A stretch of 64,000 nt of DNA from Lentisphaerae bacterium GWF2_50_93. Its GTDB lineage: Bacteria; Verrucomicrobiota; Lentisphaeria; Victivallales; GWF2-50-93. The stretch spans positions 32,027 to 96,026 of the forward strand of contig MHBI01000098.1 in the NCBI GenBank assembly GCA_001804815.1, in the 5' to 3' direction. The notes under the pieces are model-generated. The model saw only the letters and a program-made list of their open reading frames with translations. It had not been told where the DNA came from and did no database searches. Shown here one piece after another: positions 17,174-26,044 of this stretch (the stretch's first letter is position 1; each line of letters begins with the position of its first letter). Position numbers and translations under genes: made by a program.

Positions 17174-18616
17174 TTAAAAATTGCGGTTATAGATCTTTTC
17201 AATTGCCCCGGCATCCAGCGATTCATCGAAATAGAGGGACTTGTCGAATTTTTCAAGCCGCTGGTTCTCCCTGCGCCTGGCGATGCGCTGGATGTTCAGC
17301 AGGTTCTTTGCCGTGACATTGTCCGTGGTGATGTTTTTCCCGCCTGTTCCGCATCCAAGCGTGAGCGACGGGCTGAGCATGTTGTAGATCCCTCCGACCG
17401 CCCCCTGCGCAGAAGGGGTGTTGACGACAATGCGTCCTGCGTTCATCAGCATCGAGAACTGCTTGATATTCTCGTCGTCATTGGAGAACATGCTCGCGGT
17501 ATGTCCTATTCCACCATGGTAGTTCAAGTCGATGCAGATGTTCACTGCATCCTCGAAATCTTCTGCGATATAATATGCGAGCACAGGTGCGAGTATCTCG
17601 GAGGAGATCGGATATTCGTCCCCAACCCCCTTGAGAGGGGCGATGAGGAGCTGTGTGTCAGGGGGAACATCCAGGCCGGCCTTCTTTGCGATGGTCATGG
17701 CTGTCTGCCCGACAATATCCGCGTTCATCAGTTTCTTCTCGCCGTCGAAGACCACCTTCTCAAGCAGTTTTACCTGTTCCGCCGTAAGGAAGCACGCCTT
17801 GCGCCTGCGGAATTCCTCCTCGACTCTGGCGGCGATGCTTTTCTCTGCGACAATCGCCTGTTCGCTGGCGCATATGGTTCCGTTGTCGAAGAGCTTCGAG
17901 ATGCAGATCTGTTCAACTGCAAACGGTATGTCGGCGGTCTTATCTATGAACACCGGGACATTGCCCGCCCCTACTCCGAGAGTCGGCGTTCCAGAGCTGT
18001 ATGCGCTCTTGACAAGGCCTGTCCCTCCGGTCGCAAGAATCAGGGAAAGGGACTTGTGCGTCATCATGGCCTGGGTTGTTTCGCGGCTGGTGTCCTCGAC
18101 CCACTGGATGCAGTTTTCCGGGGCGTCCATACCGAGGGCGGCCTCATAGCAGATCCTGGCGGCCTCGCAGCTGCATTTGCGCGCCTTTTTAGAGGGGCTG
18201 ACGATTATCGGATTGCGCGTCTTGAGGGCTATCAGTATCTTGAACATAACGGTGGACGTCGGATTGGTGACTGGAATTATCGCAAGTATCGGCCCCATGG
18301 GCTGGGCTATCTCCGTAATGCCGGACACATGGTCCTCGTGTATTACCCCTACGGTCTTCTGATCCTTGATATCCTCATACACGAACTGGGTGGCTACGGC
18401 ATTCTTTATTACCTTGTCCTCCCATTTTCCCAGACCTGTCTCCTCCGCGGCCATCTTCGCAAGCCTTATCCTGTTCTTGAAACCCGCCTCGTAGACGGCT
18501 TTGACAATGGCGTCCGTCTGCTGCTGGTCAAGCTGGCTGAAAACAGCTGATGCCGCCTTCGCTTTGAGGAAATACTCGTCGACTTTCTGGAGCAGGACAT
18601 CTTTTTCTTCCATCAT
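17174..18616 (-). CDS. CoA-acylating aldehyde dehydrogenase (EutE / AdhE N-domain-like)
   Basis: A 480-residue aldehyde dehydrogenase of the acylating type. It has ITEIAQPMGPILAIIPVTNP near the N-terminus, the NAD-site glycines in LATGGTGLVKSAYSSGTP, the catalytic cysteine in FDNGTICASEQ and GCGTGGKNITTDN near the end, all typical of acetaldehyde dehydrogenases that make acetyl-CoA. There is no fused iron alcohol dehydrogenase as in full AdhE and no microcompartment gene nearby. Two adjacent ATG codons (18616, 18613) follow ACGGGG; either may be used. The upstream in-frame extension to 18676 lacks support. Confidence 0.88.
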   Translation of the reverse strand: MMEEKDVLLQKVDEYFLKAKAASAVFSQLDQQQTDAIVKAVYEAGFKNRIRLAKMAAEETGLGKWEDKVIKNAVATQFVYEDIKDQKTVGVIHEDHVSGITEIAQPMGPILAIIPVTNPTSTVMFKILIALKTRNPIIVSPSKKARKCSCEAARICYEAALGMDAPENCIQWVEDTSRETTQAMMTHKSLSLILATGGTGLVKSAYSSGTPTLGVGAGNVPVFIDKTADIPFAVEQICISKLFDNGTICASEQAIVAEKSIAARVEEEFRRRKACFLTAEQVKLLEKVVFDGEKKLMNADIVGQTAMTIAKKAGLDVPPDTQLLIAPLKGVGDEYPISSEILAPVLAYYIAEDFEDAVNICIDLNYHGGIGHTASMFSNDDENIKQFSMLMNAGRIVVNTPSAQGAVGGIYNMLSPSLTLGCGTGGKNITTDNVTAKNLLNIQRIARRRENQRLEKFDKSLYFDESLDAGAIEKIYNRNF

Positions 18617-18813
18617 GGCACCCCGTATTATTTTATTTTCGAGCCATAATAGACAACTGAATATAAAAAGTTCCAAGCACTGGTTTCATGATGAAAAAAC
18701 AGGCTCAAGCGCTTTTTTGCGTTTTTTATTGCATATCATGCTTATTTCCAGGCTGTTGCACCTTATTTTCATATTTCTGCAGCTCATTGCCCTCCCGGCC
18801 CCCCTTGCACCTA

Positions 18814-18842
18814 TTGACAAGTCCATTTATTTCTGATATATT
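18814..18842 (+). promoter_or_regulatory. Sigma-70-type promoter of the PAS sensor gene
   Basis: A perfect TTGACA and TATATT stand 17 nt apart, about 65 nt before the ATG at 18909. This is among the best consensus promoters in the window. Confidence 0.75.
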
Positions 18843-18908
18843 TTCCAACGGGGAAGAATAAAAGCAACAGGTTCCAGTTCGAAGTAGATACCAAGGGGGG
18901 TATTGGCT

Positions 18909-20615
18909 ATGAATCCGGAGACCGGTAAATTCAATTTCGCCTCCTCTTTTCCCACGTATTCCCTCGTATCCGTTTTCCTGGTGACCTTGTCGATGTTCAT
19001 ATTCCTGCTGTTCTACGTCTGGGACACCTATCGTGATTTCAGGGACACCCAGGAATATATCCGTCTCAGCGAACTCACAGGGACCATAGCCAACCTTGAT
19101 GATGTCCTTACAATGGCGGCCAAGACAGCTGCAGGAACCGGGGACCTGAAATGGGAGAAGCGCTACCGCTCCTACGAGAAGGAATTGAACGACACGATAA
19201 GCGAAGCCATCAGCCTCGAATCAAAATATTCACTCGGAAAATCACTGCTCAAGGTCGATGATTCCAATAAGGAACTCTGTGAGATGACGGACAAGGCCTT
19301 CAACCTGGTCCGCATAGGCCAGCTCGAGGCCGCATCTTATCTGCTCAACAACGAGGACTACGAGAACCAGAAGAAATTATACCGCGCAGGAACAGATCAG
19401 ATCACTTCCGCGATAAACTCGTTCATAAAGGAGCGGTGCGAGGAATATCATTTCCAGTCATACGTGACCTTGGTATTCGCGTCAATAGCAATCCCCTTCC
19501 TGCTGCTTTCCTGGATCTCAGTCTCTAGAATGCTCAGGAAACACGACACCGACCATGACAGGTTCCAGCTGAAGCTCATGGAAAGCGAACAGCGCTTCCG
19601 AGACCTCACCGAAAATACAAGCGACTGGATATGGGAGATCAACTGCCAGCTCCAATTCACTTATACCAATCCCAATGTAAAAGACATTTTGGGTTACACG
19701 CCGGAGGAGCTCATCGGAAAGAGAATCTACGATTTCATGTCTGAAGACGAGGTTCCCAAGATGAATGAGTTCGCAGCGGCTCTTGCAAAAAATCCCCAGC
19801 CATTCCATAATCTTGAAAACAAGAACATCCACAAGGACGGATCCCTGCGCATACTGGAGACGAGCGGGATCCCCATCTATTGCCGGGACGGCACAATAAA
19901 TGGATACCGTGGCATCGACCGGGACATAACGGACCGCAGGCAGGCTGAAAAAGCACTGTGGCAGGAACAGAACCTGCTGAACAGGATAACCGAGACAAGC
20001 CCAATCGGGATAACCGTGCTTAACAGGCAGGGAGTCATCATATACGCAAATAATGAAGCCGTATCCATACTGGGGCTGCCAAAGGAGAAGCTGACGCATC
20101 TCTCCTACGATTCCCCCGAGTGGAAGATCACAGATTTCGAGGGCAAGGAAATCCCAGAGGACATGCTTCCGTTCAATGTCGTCAGGAAAAACAGGAAGCC
20201 GATCCTGAATTTCCGCCACGCACTGTTAAAAAACAAAGATGAAAAGATCTTCCTTTCGATGAATTCGGCGCCACTTCTTGACAATGACGGGAATTTTGAC
20301 GGCATGGTTTCAGCGATTGAGGAAATTACCGAGCAGGTGAAAGCTGAAAACGAAAAGGAGCTCCTGATCAAGAAACTCCAGAAGGCCCTTCTGGATGTCA
20401 GGACCCTGAGCGGACTCCTGCCGATCTGCGCGAAATGCAAGAAGGTCCGAGATGACAAGGGATACTGGTCGAGCGTTGAGAAATACATACAGAAACGTTC
20501 ATCCGTGAAGTTCTCGCATGGCTTCTGTCCTGAATGCTTTGACAAGTACTGCTCGAAATATTTCTCCAATGGAAAAAGCCCGGCGGAAGACGATACGGAT
20601 GATGACGAATTCTGA
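18909..20615 (+). CDS. Membrane sensor with two PAS domains and a C-terminal CxxC/CxxC module
   Basis: A 568-residue protein: membrane segment at about 15-40, helical periplasmic part, second membrane segment at about 183-205, PAS 1 at about 225-345 (TENTSDWIWEIN, then ILGYTPEELIGK), PAS 2 at about 355-470, a coil, then LSGLLPICAKCKKVRDDKGYW and FSHGFCPEC near the end. No kinase, cyclase or phosphodiesterase domain is present. The four cysteines in two CxxC pairs look like a metal site and form an output module seen at the C-terminus of many PAS and receiver proteins, with no established function known to me. The ATG at 18909 is preferred over a TTG at 18903 because GGGGGG lies 8 nt before it. 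Confidence 0.85.
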   Translation: MNPETGKFNFASSFPTYSLVSVFLVTLSMFIFLLFYVWDTYRDFRDTQEYIRLSELTGTIANLDDVLTMAAKTAAGTGDLKWEKRYRSYEKELNDTISEAISLESKYSLGKSLLKVDDSNKELCEMTDKAFNLVRIGQLEAASYLLNNEDYENQKKLYRAGTDQITSAINSFIKERCEEYHFQSYVTLVFASIAIPFLLLSWISVSRMLRKHDTDHDRFQLKLMESEQRFRDLTENTSDWIWEINCQLQFTYTNPNVKDILGYTPEELIGKRIYDFMSEDEVPKMNEFAAALAKNPQPFHNLENKNIHKDGSLRILETSGIPIYCRDGTINGYRGIDRDITDRRQAEKALWQEQNLLNRITETSPIGITVLNRQGVIIYANNEAVSILGLPKEKLTHLSYDSPEWKITDFEGKEIPEDMLPFNVVRKNRKPILNFRHALLKNKDEKIFLSMNSAPLLDNDGNFDGMVSAIEEITEQVKAENEKELLIKKLQKALLDVRTLSGLLPICAKCKKVRDDKGYWSSVEKYIQKRSSVKFSHGFCPECFDKYCSKYFSNGKSPAEDDTDDDEF

Positions 20616-20620
20616 ATATG

Positions 20621-20654
20621 AATATTCACTGAAGGACGGAGTCCGGTGAATATT
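20621..20654. terminator. Hairpin between convergent genes, possible bidirectional terminator
   Basis: AATATTCAC and GTGAATATT form a 9-bp stem around a GGAC/GTCC inner stem. It lies between the stop codons of the PAS gene (20615) and the DUF6062 gene (20657). No long U-tract is present. Confidence 0.4.
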
Positions 20655-20656
20655 TA

Positions 20657-21316
20657 TCAGTAGTGGCTTCCCTTGCGTCCGGATATCTTTTCAATCGCCC
20701 TGATCCAGGAATCCTTCTCCCCTCCAAACTTCTCTCCGGAATAACGGTAGTCGAATTTCCTGACGAACTCCTTGAGCTCCGCATCAAGCCCCTTCAATTT
20801 CATGGACTCCGCTTCAAGATACGCCGGAATCGTCCTTGAATTCTTCCAGCTCCTGACCGCCAGCGCCATGTGGTTCAGGCAGAGTCCCTGCGACTTCTCA
20901 TAGGCCGCACGCAGCTCCATGTTGTCGTAGCTGCCTGAAAAAACCTCCAGATAACGCTTCTCTATCTCGCCGACATGGTTGCAGATGAGGCATTTCCGGG
21001 CTGCAATAAGATTGTCCAGCGCCTTGCGGGTCTTCTTCGGATCCGATGGAAAGATGAAATTCGCATGGAAGGTCTCGATCAGATCCTGGTAGATGATCCC
21101 CTGTCCCATGCAGTTCTCGCTCTTCTGGAGCATCCACGCGTGCACGCTGCAGAAGCCGAAGGTCTTCCTGATCCTGAGCCTTGAGTCGACATCCGTCACT
21201 GTCTCGTCAAGGAAGTTATACAGGAACTTCTCAAGCCTCTCCTTCAGGATGGAGCAAAGCGGGCACCCGCTGACATTGAATGATTCTATAAGATTGAAAT
21301 AATTTAAGTCTTCCAT
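20657..21316 (-). CDS. DUF6062 family protein (four-cysteine, unknown function)
   Basis: A 219-residue soluble protein with two CxxC repeats, each followed by a C-x2-H pair: SGCPLC then GFCSVHAW in the first half, and KCLIC then GLCLNHMAL in the second. This layout matches DUF6062, found in many anaerobes, and suggests two metal-binding half-domains; the function is unknown. No ribosome site is obvious beyond GGGACC before the ATG. It is convergent with the PAS gene and single in its transcript. Confidence 0.8.
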   Translation of the reverse strand: MEDLNYFNLIESFNVSGCPLCSILKERLEKFLYNFLDETVTDVDSRLRIRKTFGFCSVHAWMLQKSENCMGQGIIYQDLIETFHANFIFPSDPKKTRKALDNLIAARKCLICNHVGEIEKRYLEVFSGSYDNMELRAAYEKSQGLCLNHMALAVRSWKNSRTIPAYLEAESMKLKGLDAELKEFVRKFDYRYSGEKFGGEKDSWIRAIEKISGRKGSHY

Positions 21317-21659
21317 TGGTCCCTTCGTGGTAAAAACGGCTTATCGAATTTGTCTTAAAAGTAGCACAGACATTCTTGTCTGTGGATTCAAATTTCATTT
21401 TCAATCGCAGACCAGCCTTCGCTAAGAAGCTATGGCACGGCACGCAGGAATGTCCGCGTTACCCTCTTTTCGAGCAGGCTCTAACTATCTTCAAACTTCA
21501 AAAGGTAATGCTTCAGCCTAAATTTTCAAAGGTGAAGACATACCACGGATTTGATTCAACAGGCTCCATGTCGTATGCCGGAATGGCATTCCAACTTGAT
21601 GAAACTGCTTGTAAGAATCACCTGCCTGCGTTAGAATATGAAAAACAAGGAGATGCTCC
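21317..21659. other. Non-coding stretch with small hairpins
   Basis: No gene is supported here; an open frame from 21376 has no domain and no ribosome site. CACAGACA/TGTCTGTG (21365-21384) forms an 8-bp stem preceded by AAGTAG, the constant start seen in other repeats of the window. GGAATGGCATTCC near 21580 is another small palindrome. The last 15 nt hold the GGAG ribosome site of the next gene. Confidence 0.6.
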
Positions 21660-21962
21660 ATGAAGATTCCACTTCTGATAAGACTATCCATCATTCCAGC
21701 ACTTGCACTCGCCGCCTTCTATCTCAACGGCTGCTCTTCGGACAATGCAGAAGAGACCAAGAAGCTGAACAAGGATCTCAAATCCTTCCGCGAGGAGGTC
21801 AACAGGGAGGATGCAATCACCAGCAAGGTGATGGAAGACAACCTTGACGACGATCTGAATGAGACTGAGCGGAAGGCCGTACACCCCATATTCGAGAAAA
21901 ACCAGAAGGCGCGTGAAAGAATGGCGAATGACGTCTTCGGGGATCAGAAGCCGGCGGAATAA
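21660..21962 (+). CDS. Small lipoprotein of unknown function
   Basis: A 100-residue protein with a signal sequence and a lipobox ending at about Cys25 (LNGC), followed by a charged helical region rich in Glu, Lys and Asp. It should be lipid-anchored after export. A GGAG site stands before the ATG. I do not recognise a family. It is convergent with nadR. Confidence 0.7.
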   Translation: MKIPLLIRLSIIPALALAAFYLNGCSSDNAEETKKLNKDLKSFREEVNREDAITSKVMEDNLDDDLNETERKAVHPIFEKNQKARERMANDVFGDQKPAE

Positions 21963-21975
21963 ATTCCCTGATGGC

Positions 21976-22014
21976 TGATGCAATGCACCCTAAAATCATG
22001 TGAGCATTGCATCA
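21976..22014. terminator. Hairpin at the convergent ends of the lipoprotein and nadR genes
   Basis: TGATGCAATGC and GCATTGCATCA are perfect inverted copies with a 17-nt loop. The right arm lies inside the last codons of nadR. A poly-T stretch follows only weakly on the plus strand. Confidence 0.4.
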
Positions 22015-22967
22015 AGCAGTTTTATAGAATGCCGCAGTCTTTCCTCAATCGATCCGCTTGCAAAAGACCAGTGTTTCCCTGTTGCCGTCAAGGCCTCGAC
22101 AAAGCGCTCATGCATCCAGTGCCGGATGTGCTCGCCGTCGCGAAGCCCATCCTGTACAAATGGTATCTCGTCTCCGGACAACAGATAGAGATCATATCTG
22201 CGCTTGTTGGCAAGCTCTTCTATCTCAGTGTTTCGCCGGTTCATATACCGTTCATGCCAGATTGAAGTCGCAAAGGGATCAGTGTCGCATATCAGCACCT
22301 TGTTGGCTGTCCGTGCAGCCTCATCCTCGCGTCGCGCCTGCTCCCGTGCAATAACGACAAATTCCTCAGAAGTCCAGTCGTCTGTAATACCGTTCTTCCA
22401 TTTCTCAACGCAATAATCACGCCCATATTCTGGCACCCAGCTGGTCCTGTAATGTTCCGCAAGTTGCTGGGCCAAGGTGGTTTTTCCTGTTGATTCGGCT
22501 CCGACAATACATATCCTCTTCACATAATAGGCACGTACACATGGAGAAAGCCATTCCAGACAGTCGAGGGGGTTTGTCCGGACCATTGTACCGGAACAGG
22601 GAAATGCCGTCCTGTCACGATCGACCATAACATGCTTTGCCCCCATGGCCTTGGCATAACCTTCTCCATAATCTTCCGAAGTGAAGACTACTTCCGGGGC
22701 GTTGCCAAGTATCCTGACCGTGTTGGCTGCCCATCCCGGAGTGTCATCATCCGCCAGGGTATCCTCAACGGCAATCACATTGACTTCAGGATGCACTTCT
22801 TTGATGCACGACATTCGGATGTCAATCGGCACGGCCTGTTCAGGCTTCCAGCATACAAACACGGAGAGTTTTTCGCATTGGGACGAAGCGGTTCCTATCA
22901 GATAGCTGTGCCCTTTGTGGGGAGGACAGAACTTGCCAATCACAATGCCATGCCTATAAGGTTTCAT
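21996..22967 (-). CDS. nadR: NadR-like bifunctional NMN adenylyltransferase / nicotinamide riboside kinase
   Basis: A 323-residue protein. The N-terminal adenylyltransferase has GKFCPPHKGHSYLI (HxGH-type motif) and the CSGTMVR ATP-binding motif. The C-terminal kinase has the P-loop GAESTGKTTLAQQL and the DTDPF motif. Together these turn nicotinamide riboside into NMN and then NAD. The helix-turn-helix repressor domain of enterobacterial NadR is missing, in line with regulation by NrtR instead. The start overlaps the pnuC stop by 4 nt. Confidence 0.93.
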   Translation of the reverse strand: MKPYRHGIVIGKFCPPHKGHSYLIGTASSQCEKLSVFVCWKPEQAVPIDIRMSCIKEVHPEVNVIAVEDTLADDDTPGWAANTVRILGNAPEVVFTSEDYGEGYAKAMGAKHVMVDRDRTAFPCSGTMVRTNPLDCLEWLSPCVRAYYVKRICIVGAESTGKTTLAQQLAEHYRTSWVPEYGRDYCVEKWKNGITDDWTSEEFVVIAREQARREDEAARTANKVLICDTDPFATSIWHERYMNRRNTEIEELANKRRYDLYLLSGDEIPFVQDGLRDGEHIRHWMHERFVEALTATGKHWSFASGSIEERLRHSIKLLDAMLT

Positions 22968-23629
22968 GATGCCACCTTTTCAGCCTCCTGTTGCTTCAGG
23001 GATTTAAACCATGATATCAATCCTGCAATACACATGCAGATAAATATGGCATAGAGTATCGCTGTCAGATTCAGGTTTTTCTGAATGTACAGCCAGATGT
23101 AAAGAACGTCTGCAGTAATCCATATGTACCAGTTCTCAATTCTCTTCAAGTTGAGCATGTATTGGGCAATCAGGCTCAGCACCGTCGTCAACGCATCAAG
23201 AAATGGGGCGGAATCGTTGATCCTGTGGAAATATTCATGCAATGCGGCAGTAGCTGCAATTCCTATGATTGCGAGAATCGCAATCTCCTTCACTGAAGTA
23301 TGGCTGACATGAAGCCTTGTCCGATTCCTGCCTCCATATATCCATTCATACCATCCCATTATTGCAAGCAGTATATAGACAAGCTGAAGAGCCATATCTC
23401 CATATAAACGCGATGAGAAGAACAGCATGATGAAAAATATGTTGTTGGCTATACCGACAGGGAAGTTCCAGATGTTCTGCTCAACGACCATCAAGACACA
23501 AACCGCTCCGGTTATGAAACCCAGGGTTTCCGTCAAATCCAAGGGTGCATATTTGAAGATCGACGCCATCAATAATATCGCCGATGCCAATATTAGAATA
23601 ATCCATGAGTATAATCTCAGATTCAGCAT
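22964..23629 (-). CDS. pnuC: PnuC-type nicotinamide riboside transporter
   Basis: A 221-residue membrane protein with about 7-8 helices. The PnuC signatures VEQNIWNFPVGIANNIFF and NWYIWITADVLYIWLYIQKN are present. It brings nicotinamide riboside into the cell, where NadR traps it by phosphorylation. The start at 23629 is chosen because AGGAG lies 5 nt upstream, inside the end of the preceding gene; an ATG at 23644 is less well placed. Confidence 0.94.
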   Translation of the reverse strand: MLNLRLYSWIILILASAILLMASIFKYAPLDLTETLGFITGAVCVLMVVEQNIWNFPVGIANNIFFIMLFFSSRLYGDMALQLVYILLAIMGWYEWIYGGRNRTRLHVSHTSVKEIAILAIIGIAATAALHEYFHRINDSAPFLDALTTVLSLIAQYMLNLKRIENWYIWITADVLYIWLYIQKNLNLTAILYAIFICMCIAGLISWFKSLKQQEAEKVAS

Positions 23630-24405
23630 ATCATCTCCTGGCAATACTTAGACTGGAATTCAATCACAACTTCTCTTAACCTTTCATCCAAAATAGAAAG
23701 CGCCGTATCAGCAATTCCCTTTGGAACTCCTTTATAAAAGGGTTCCGCGATACCTCCTGCAATACATGCAATAGTGTCACTGTCTCCTCCTATCGAAATG
23801 GCCTTCCGGACAGCATCCTCATAGTCTTCGGATTCCAGAAATGCCCTGATCGCCTGTGGAACAGAACCCTGGCATGAGACATCGAAATCGTAATATTCAC
23901 GGATGCTGTCCAAGGATTCATCAAGTTCATATGAAAAGTTTCTGACAATGAACTCCCTTATCTCATCCTTGGACTTCCCCGTCCGTGCGAGAAATATTGC
24001 CGATGCCGTCGCCTGTGCACCCTTTACGCCTTCAGGATGATTATGTGTGAACGCTGCGCTTTCCTTTGCCCGCTGCAGGACGGTTTCCAAGTCCTGATAT
24101 GCCCATCCCACAGGACTGACTCTCATCGCTGAACCATTGCCCCAGCTGTTATAGGGTTCATGAATCTTAGCTGTCGCCCATTTGTGGAAATTGCCACCGT
24201 ATCCCGCATCAGGGTAATGAAAATAGTAGTCCTCCATTTTCCGGGCGTAATCATGTCCGCGTAGAATCGTGTCAGCCAATGCCACGGTCAACACCGTGTC
24301 ATCAGTAAACCTGCAACCCGTCGAAAAAAGAGGGAAATCAGTCGTCTTGATGTTGTTGTGCTCATAGACAGACCCGATTATGTCTCCTGCAATTGCTCCT
24401 AACAT
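23623..24405 (-). CDS. ADP-ribosylglycohydrolase (DraG/ARH-like)
   Basis: A 260-residue all-helical hydrolase. The dinuclear Mg site residues are in GAIAGDIIGSVYE, CRFTDDTVLTVAL and GGDSDTIACIAGG. It removes ADP-ribose from proteins or small molecules. It begins 2 nt after the macro-domain gene and overlaps pnuC, so it belongs to the NAD operon, where it would return ADP-ribose to metabolism or reverse a modification. Confidence 0.93.
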   Translation of the reverse strand: MLGAIAGDIIGSVYEHNNIKTTDFPLFSTGCRFTDDTVLTVALADTILRGHDYARKMEDYYFHYPDAGYGGNFHKWATAKIHEPYNSWGNGSAMRVSPVGWAYQDLETVLQRAKESAAFTHNHPEGVKGAQATASAIFLARTGKSKDEIREFIVRNFSYELDESLDSIREYYDFDVSCQGSVPQAIRAFLESEDYEDAVRKAISIGGDSDTIACIAGGIAEPFYKGVPKGIADTALSILDERLREVVIEFQSKYCQEMIC

Positions 24406-24407
24406 AA

Positions 24408-24950
24408 TTATTCACCCTCCTTTGGTTCCAGTCTCAGTTTCTCGCGTTTTATAAGTTCAAGAGCCTGCTCATATAAAGACAAGTCGGCAATACATATCAC
24501 GATTCTCTCAATTTCCTTATAATCGTCGTTATTCACAACTCGGTCTGCAATCCTGAAGAAGTCCTCAAAATCCAAATGCCCATATCCAGTAGCCAGCACA
24601 GACATTGAAACTTTCTCAATACCGTCTACAGCGCATTGTCGAAGGCAACGGTGCAGGATGTCTTCGACAATTTCAGGAGACGTATTGTACATTGCATCAC
24701 AAGGAACGGTATGGAAAAGTTTGCGGTAAGGCATTCCAGAACATACATGTTCAAAGACTTCACCTTGCGATGCAAATCTGGAACCACGAACATTGAGAAG
24801 ATCATGCAGTTCTTTTTGGACATGCCGCCCGTATCGGACAGCGAGACATGCGCCAACTCCGCCTGTACAGTTCAACATTATATTAGTGGAATAGATCAGT
24901 GCCTCAGCATTTTCATCAAGCACATCTATGTTTTTTATCAGTCGTTCCAT
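24408..24950 (-). CDS. Macro domain protein (ADP-ribose binding or hydrolase)
   Basis: A 180-residue protein forming one macro domain. The ADP-ribose loop is seen in ALIYSTNIMLNCTGGVGACL and the second phosphate loop in MSVLATGYGHLDFEDFF. Macro domains bind ADP-ribose or remove it from proteins or DNA. The catalytic class cannot be read from the sequence. GAAGGA lies before the ATG. It is coupled to the ADP-ribosylglycohydrolase downstream. Confidence 0.85.
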   Translation of the reverse strand: MERLIKNIDVLDENAEALIYSTNIMLNCTGGVGACLAVRYGRHVQKELHDLLNVRGSRFASQGEVFEHVCSGMPYRKLFHTVPCDAMYNTSPEIVEDILHRCLRQCAVDGIEKVSMSVLATGYGHLDFEDFFRIADRVVNNDDYKEIERIVICIADLSLYEQALELIKREKLRLEPKEGE

Positions 24951-24970
24951 ATCTTGTTCCTTCTTTATTT

Positions 24971-25909
24971 TTAAACGACAAGATGCCCGCTTTTATCCGC
25001 AACCTTGATCGTCGCCTTGATCCCGGAATTGAACGCAAGATAGTCGTTCTCAATGCCGTCACTGAATATCACACCATTGTCCGGCATCCCGGAAGTCAGC
25101 AGCATCGGCGTCGTTTCGGTTATCTTGCCAAACACCATGCCCGCCGCAGTAGTCCTGCTGGGAAATGGTTCCCTGACGAAAAAGTACAGATAGCCGGCAT
25201 CCCATGGAAGCTTCAGCTTGTTGATGATTGGGATTTCCTTGTTTGCAATGCCGCCCGCGATGCCGGCAGCACCTGCAAGAACACTCTTCATCCAGCCCGA
25301 GGAACCAAGTCCGGTAGAGACGATGATGCCGCTTGATGACTGGTTCTCCTTGTTTGTCCCAAGCGAGATGCTGTACCGGGCGGACACGTGTGTCCTTGCG
25401 CCAATGAACAGATCGTTCACGGCATAAAGCTTCTGCCCGTCGCTCAATTCAGCCTTCGCCATGGTTATCAATGATGTCTTCCGTTTCTTCAAAAAGACGT
25501 CTCGGACGACTTTATCAAGATCTCCCACAATGAATGGAAGAAGAACCCCATCCCATCTGCGCGGGTCGGGATTGACACCGATTACCGGCTGTTCATGCAG
25601 ATACTTCAATGTATTCGCAACCAGCCCGTCCTGGCCGAGGACTACGACAAGGTCGTCCTTCCCGAACATGAAGTTTGGAAGAAATGCCCGTTGCAATATC
25701 TGGACTCTGCCCAGCGTACGGAGCGATTCCTCTGCTGAAATGACGGATTTCTTGTATTGGTGATCCTCGTTCAGATAGTCAGAGAAGTCGGCTCCGAGAT
25801 GTTCGACATAGAACTGAGCCTGTGCCAAAGTATTGTATTTGGCGACAAGTTCATCAAGCCTGGTCTGGCGGACAACCAGTATGATCTTGTTTTCTGTCAG
25901 ACGATCCAT
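24971..25909 (-). CDS. NAD kinase-like protein
   Basis: A 312-residue protein with the ATP-NAD kinase fold. The usual GGDG motif appears as VVVLGQDGLVANTL (Gly to Gln), followed by IGVNPDP, the NAD-site AVNDLFIGA and the glycine-rich STGLGSSGW. An extra N-terminal part of about 90 residues precedes the fold. Genuine NAD kinases make NADP; the altered GGDG motif and divergence leave open a different nucleotide substrate. GAGGTGAG stands before the ATG. Position in the NAD operon supports a role in NAD(P) balance. Confidence 0.75.
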   Translation of the reverse strand: MDRLTENKIILVVRQTRLDELVAKYNTLAQAQFYVEHLGADFSDYLNEDHQYKKSVISAEESLRTLGRVQILQRAFLPNFMFGKDDLVVVLGQDGLVANTLKYLHEQPVIGVNPDPRRWDGVLLPFIVGDLDKVVRDVFLKKRKTSLITMAKAELSDGQKLYAVNDLFIGARTHVSARYSISLGTNKENQSSSGIIVSTGLGSSGWMKSVLAGAAGIAGGIANKEIPIINKLKLPWDAGYLYFFVREPFPSRTTAAGMVFGKITETTPMLLTSGMPDNGVIFSDGIENDYLAFNSGIKATIKVADKSGHLVV

Positions 25910-25935
25910 ATCTCACCTCGTTCCTTCCATAAGAT

Positions 25936-26044
25936 CACAGGCAAGATGCCTGTGTTACATTACTTCTTCGGATCCACGTTCAACAGTTCCTAAGTATGTC
26001 GGGTTTTAACCCGACACGTTGGCGGTTTAAAAACCGCCCTACTT
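25936..26044. repeat. Hairpin cluster between SPFH and NAD-kinase-like genes
   Basis: Three perfect hairpins follow one another: CACAGGCA/TGCCTGTG (25936-25954), GTCGGGTT/AACCCGAC (25999-26015) and GGCGGTTT/AAACCGCC (26021-26038). The last two are enclosed by AAGTA (25992) and TACTT (26040). The minus-strand TAG stop of the SPFH gene is the CTA of this right end. This is the only sizeable gap within the NAD operon and may partly separate its two halves. Confidence 0.75.

Noticed and set aside
17501..18550. Long plus-strand open frame (349 codons)
   Set aside because: It lies wholly antisense to the aldehyde dehydrogenase, has no ribosome site and no domain, and arises from codon bias of the real gene.
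21376..21663. Possible 95-residue gene
   Set aside because: No ribosome site, no domain, overlaps small palindromes and the start of the lipoprotein gene.
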